Below are positions 21,484 through 22,263 of a stretch of 22,263 nt of DNA, piece after piece. Location of the stretch: NCBI GenBank assembly GCA_050114795.1, contig JASFRS010000016.1, positions 1 through 22,263 of the forward strand, in the 5' to 3' direction. A program made the translations under genes and the position numbers. How positions within the stretch are numbered: position 1 is the stretch's first letter; every line of letters begins with the position of its first letter. The notes beneath the pieces are model-generated. The model searched no databases, was not told the origin of the DNA, and saw only the letters and a program-made list of their open reading frames with translations. Source of the stretch: JASFRS01 sp050114795. Lineage in GTDB: Bacteria > Pseudomonadota > Alphaproteobacteria > Sphingomonadales > CAKZYD01.

Positions 21484-22263
21484 CAGTGATGCTCCCCATG
21501 GTCCATAGTTTCATGAGTTTCATGATGGGGTTTATGCCCATGATGCTCAGCCTTACCCGGCCGGACGGACACAACCTGCATCATGCCCGCATGCATGTGC
21601 ATCAGAAGATGGCAGTGAAAGGCCCAATCCCCCACATGATCCGCTGTCACATCAAAGGAGAGCTTTTCAGCAGGCTTTACAATGACCGTATGTTTGCGTG
21701 GCTTGTGATCGCTATCGTCAGTGACCAAGTCGAAGAACATACCATGCAAATGAATGGGGTGAGACATCATAGTATCATTAACCAGCGTGACGCGAACGCG
21801 TTCGCCTTCATGGAAGATAATCGGCTCTTTAACTTCCGAGAATTTCACCCCATCAAAGGACCACATATAGCGCTCCATATTGCCTGTCAGGTGGATTTCC
21901 ACTTCACGTTCTGGCGCACGCTTATCCGGATTAGGGGTCAAGCTTTTAAGCTGTGTATAAGTCAGCGCCCGATGCGGCACATTTTCAAGGCCCAGGCCCG
22001 GTTCATTCAAGCGAAAAACAGGGGCTGAGGCGACCATGTCGACGCCTACGCCGCGCTTATGATCATGACGTTGTGTCGCGTGATGCAGCATATTATGCCC
22101 CTCATGCCCTGTCATATGCATGGCATGGCCCATATCGCGCATGGTCAAAGTCGGGCGCGCGCGCAGACCCGGGGCGCGCGCCCGCATCCCTGGCTTGGCA
22201 CTTAATGTGGCAACCGCCATGCCGGATCTGTCGATGGATTCTGCGACAAGGGCATATGGCCCG
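21483..22263 (-). CDS. copA: CopA copper-resistance multicopper oxidase, C-terminal part (runs off window)
   Basis: The frame enters from the right edge (reading YALVAESIDRSG at the very end of the window) and stops at 21483. So this is the C-terminal 260 or so residues of a protein usually near 600. It includes a Met/His-rich linker (MRDMGHAMHMTGHEGHNMLHH) that should bind copper, the C-terminal cupredoxin domain with HPIHLHG and the type 1 site HCHLLMHMHAGMM, and a His-rich tail. CopA oxidises Cu(I) in the periplasm. The internal ATG at 22220 is not the start. It is upstream of and coupled to copB. Confidence 0.94.
   Translation of the reverse strand, partial: GPYALVAESIDRSGMAVATLSAKPGMRARAPGLRARPTLTMRDMGHAMHMTGHEGHNMLHHATQRHDHKRGVGVDMVASAPVFRLNEPGLGLENVPHRALTYTQLKSLTPNPDKRAPEREVEIHLTGNMERYMWSFDGVKFSEVKEPIIFHEGERVRVTLVNDTMMSHPIHLHGMFFDLVTDDSDHKPRKHTVIVKPAEKLSFDVTADHVGDWAFHCHLLMHMHAGMMQVVSVRPGKAEHHGHKPHHETHETMDHGEHH

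Overview
The window reads as a compact, moderate-GC chromosomal segment of an alphaproteobacterium. The evidence is the DUF2948-murA pair, the short-form HisG, the RpoE/ChrR (ECF11) pair with its photolyase, DUF1365, CFA-like and DUF3833 companions, and an EF-G-like paralogue. Coding density is very high. Four convergent gene pairs overlap at their 3' ends and a fifth is separated by only 2 bases. No insertion sequence, integrase, phage gene or CRISPR array is visible.

Layout. Bases 1-58 are the tail of an SDR gene. Bases 44-1997 (minus) carry hisG-hisD of histidine synthesis, preceded by an exported COG4798-type methyltransferase (2071-2844, minus). Divergent from it is an EF-G-like translational GTPase paralogue (3043-5061, plus). 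Next comes a LysR regulator (minus) divergent from a group II PLP decarboxylase (plus), with a well-formed LysR-type operator between them. Bases 7408-9971 (minus) are a housekeeping block: a small basic protein, dcd, murA and DUF2948. A tRNA-Thr(GGU) gene follows at 10062-10136, then about 190 bases of tandem and inverted repeats. Bases 10321-11746 (minus) encode a D-amino-acid transaminase-like protein and a GNAT acetyltransferase.

The most coherent accessory unit is 11868-19178, which looks like a singlet-oxygen / photo-oxidative stress island. A plus-strand operon (photolyase, FAD oxidoreductase, DUF1365, CFA-synthase-like methyltransferase, probably DUF3833) converges on a minus-strand operon (ECF sigma factor rpoE, ChrR-like cupin anti-sigma factor, SDR). 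In Rhodobacter sphaeroides the same gene types form the RpoE-ChrR regulon. Upstream of rpoE is a near-consensus sigma-E promoter, TGATCC-N18-TAAAC, implying autoregulation. The ChrR homologue is unusual. It keeps the C-terminal cupin metal ligands, but three of the four N-terminal zinc ligands needed in the classical ZAS anti-sigma domain are replaced. The CFA-like enzyme also lacks two of the bicarbonate-pocket residues known from E. coli Cfa.

The right end (19550-22263) is a copper-handling group. It holds a two-domain multicopper oxidase that strikingly resembles ceruloplasmin/hephaestin A-domains (plus), converging on copB and copA (minus; copA runs off the window).

Functions are assigned by reading motifs and family resemblance from memory, without database searches. 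Comparisons with R. sphaeroides ChrR and E. coli Cfa residues are also from memory and should be aligned before being relied on.
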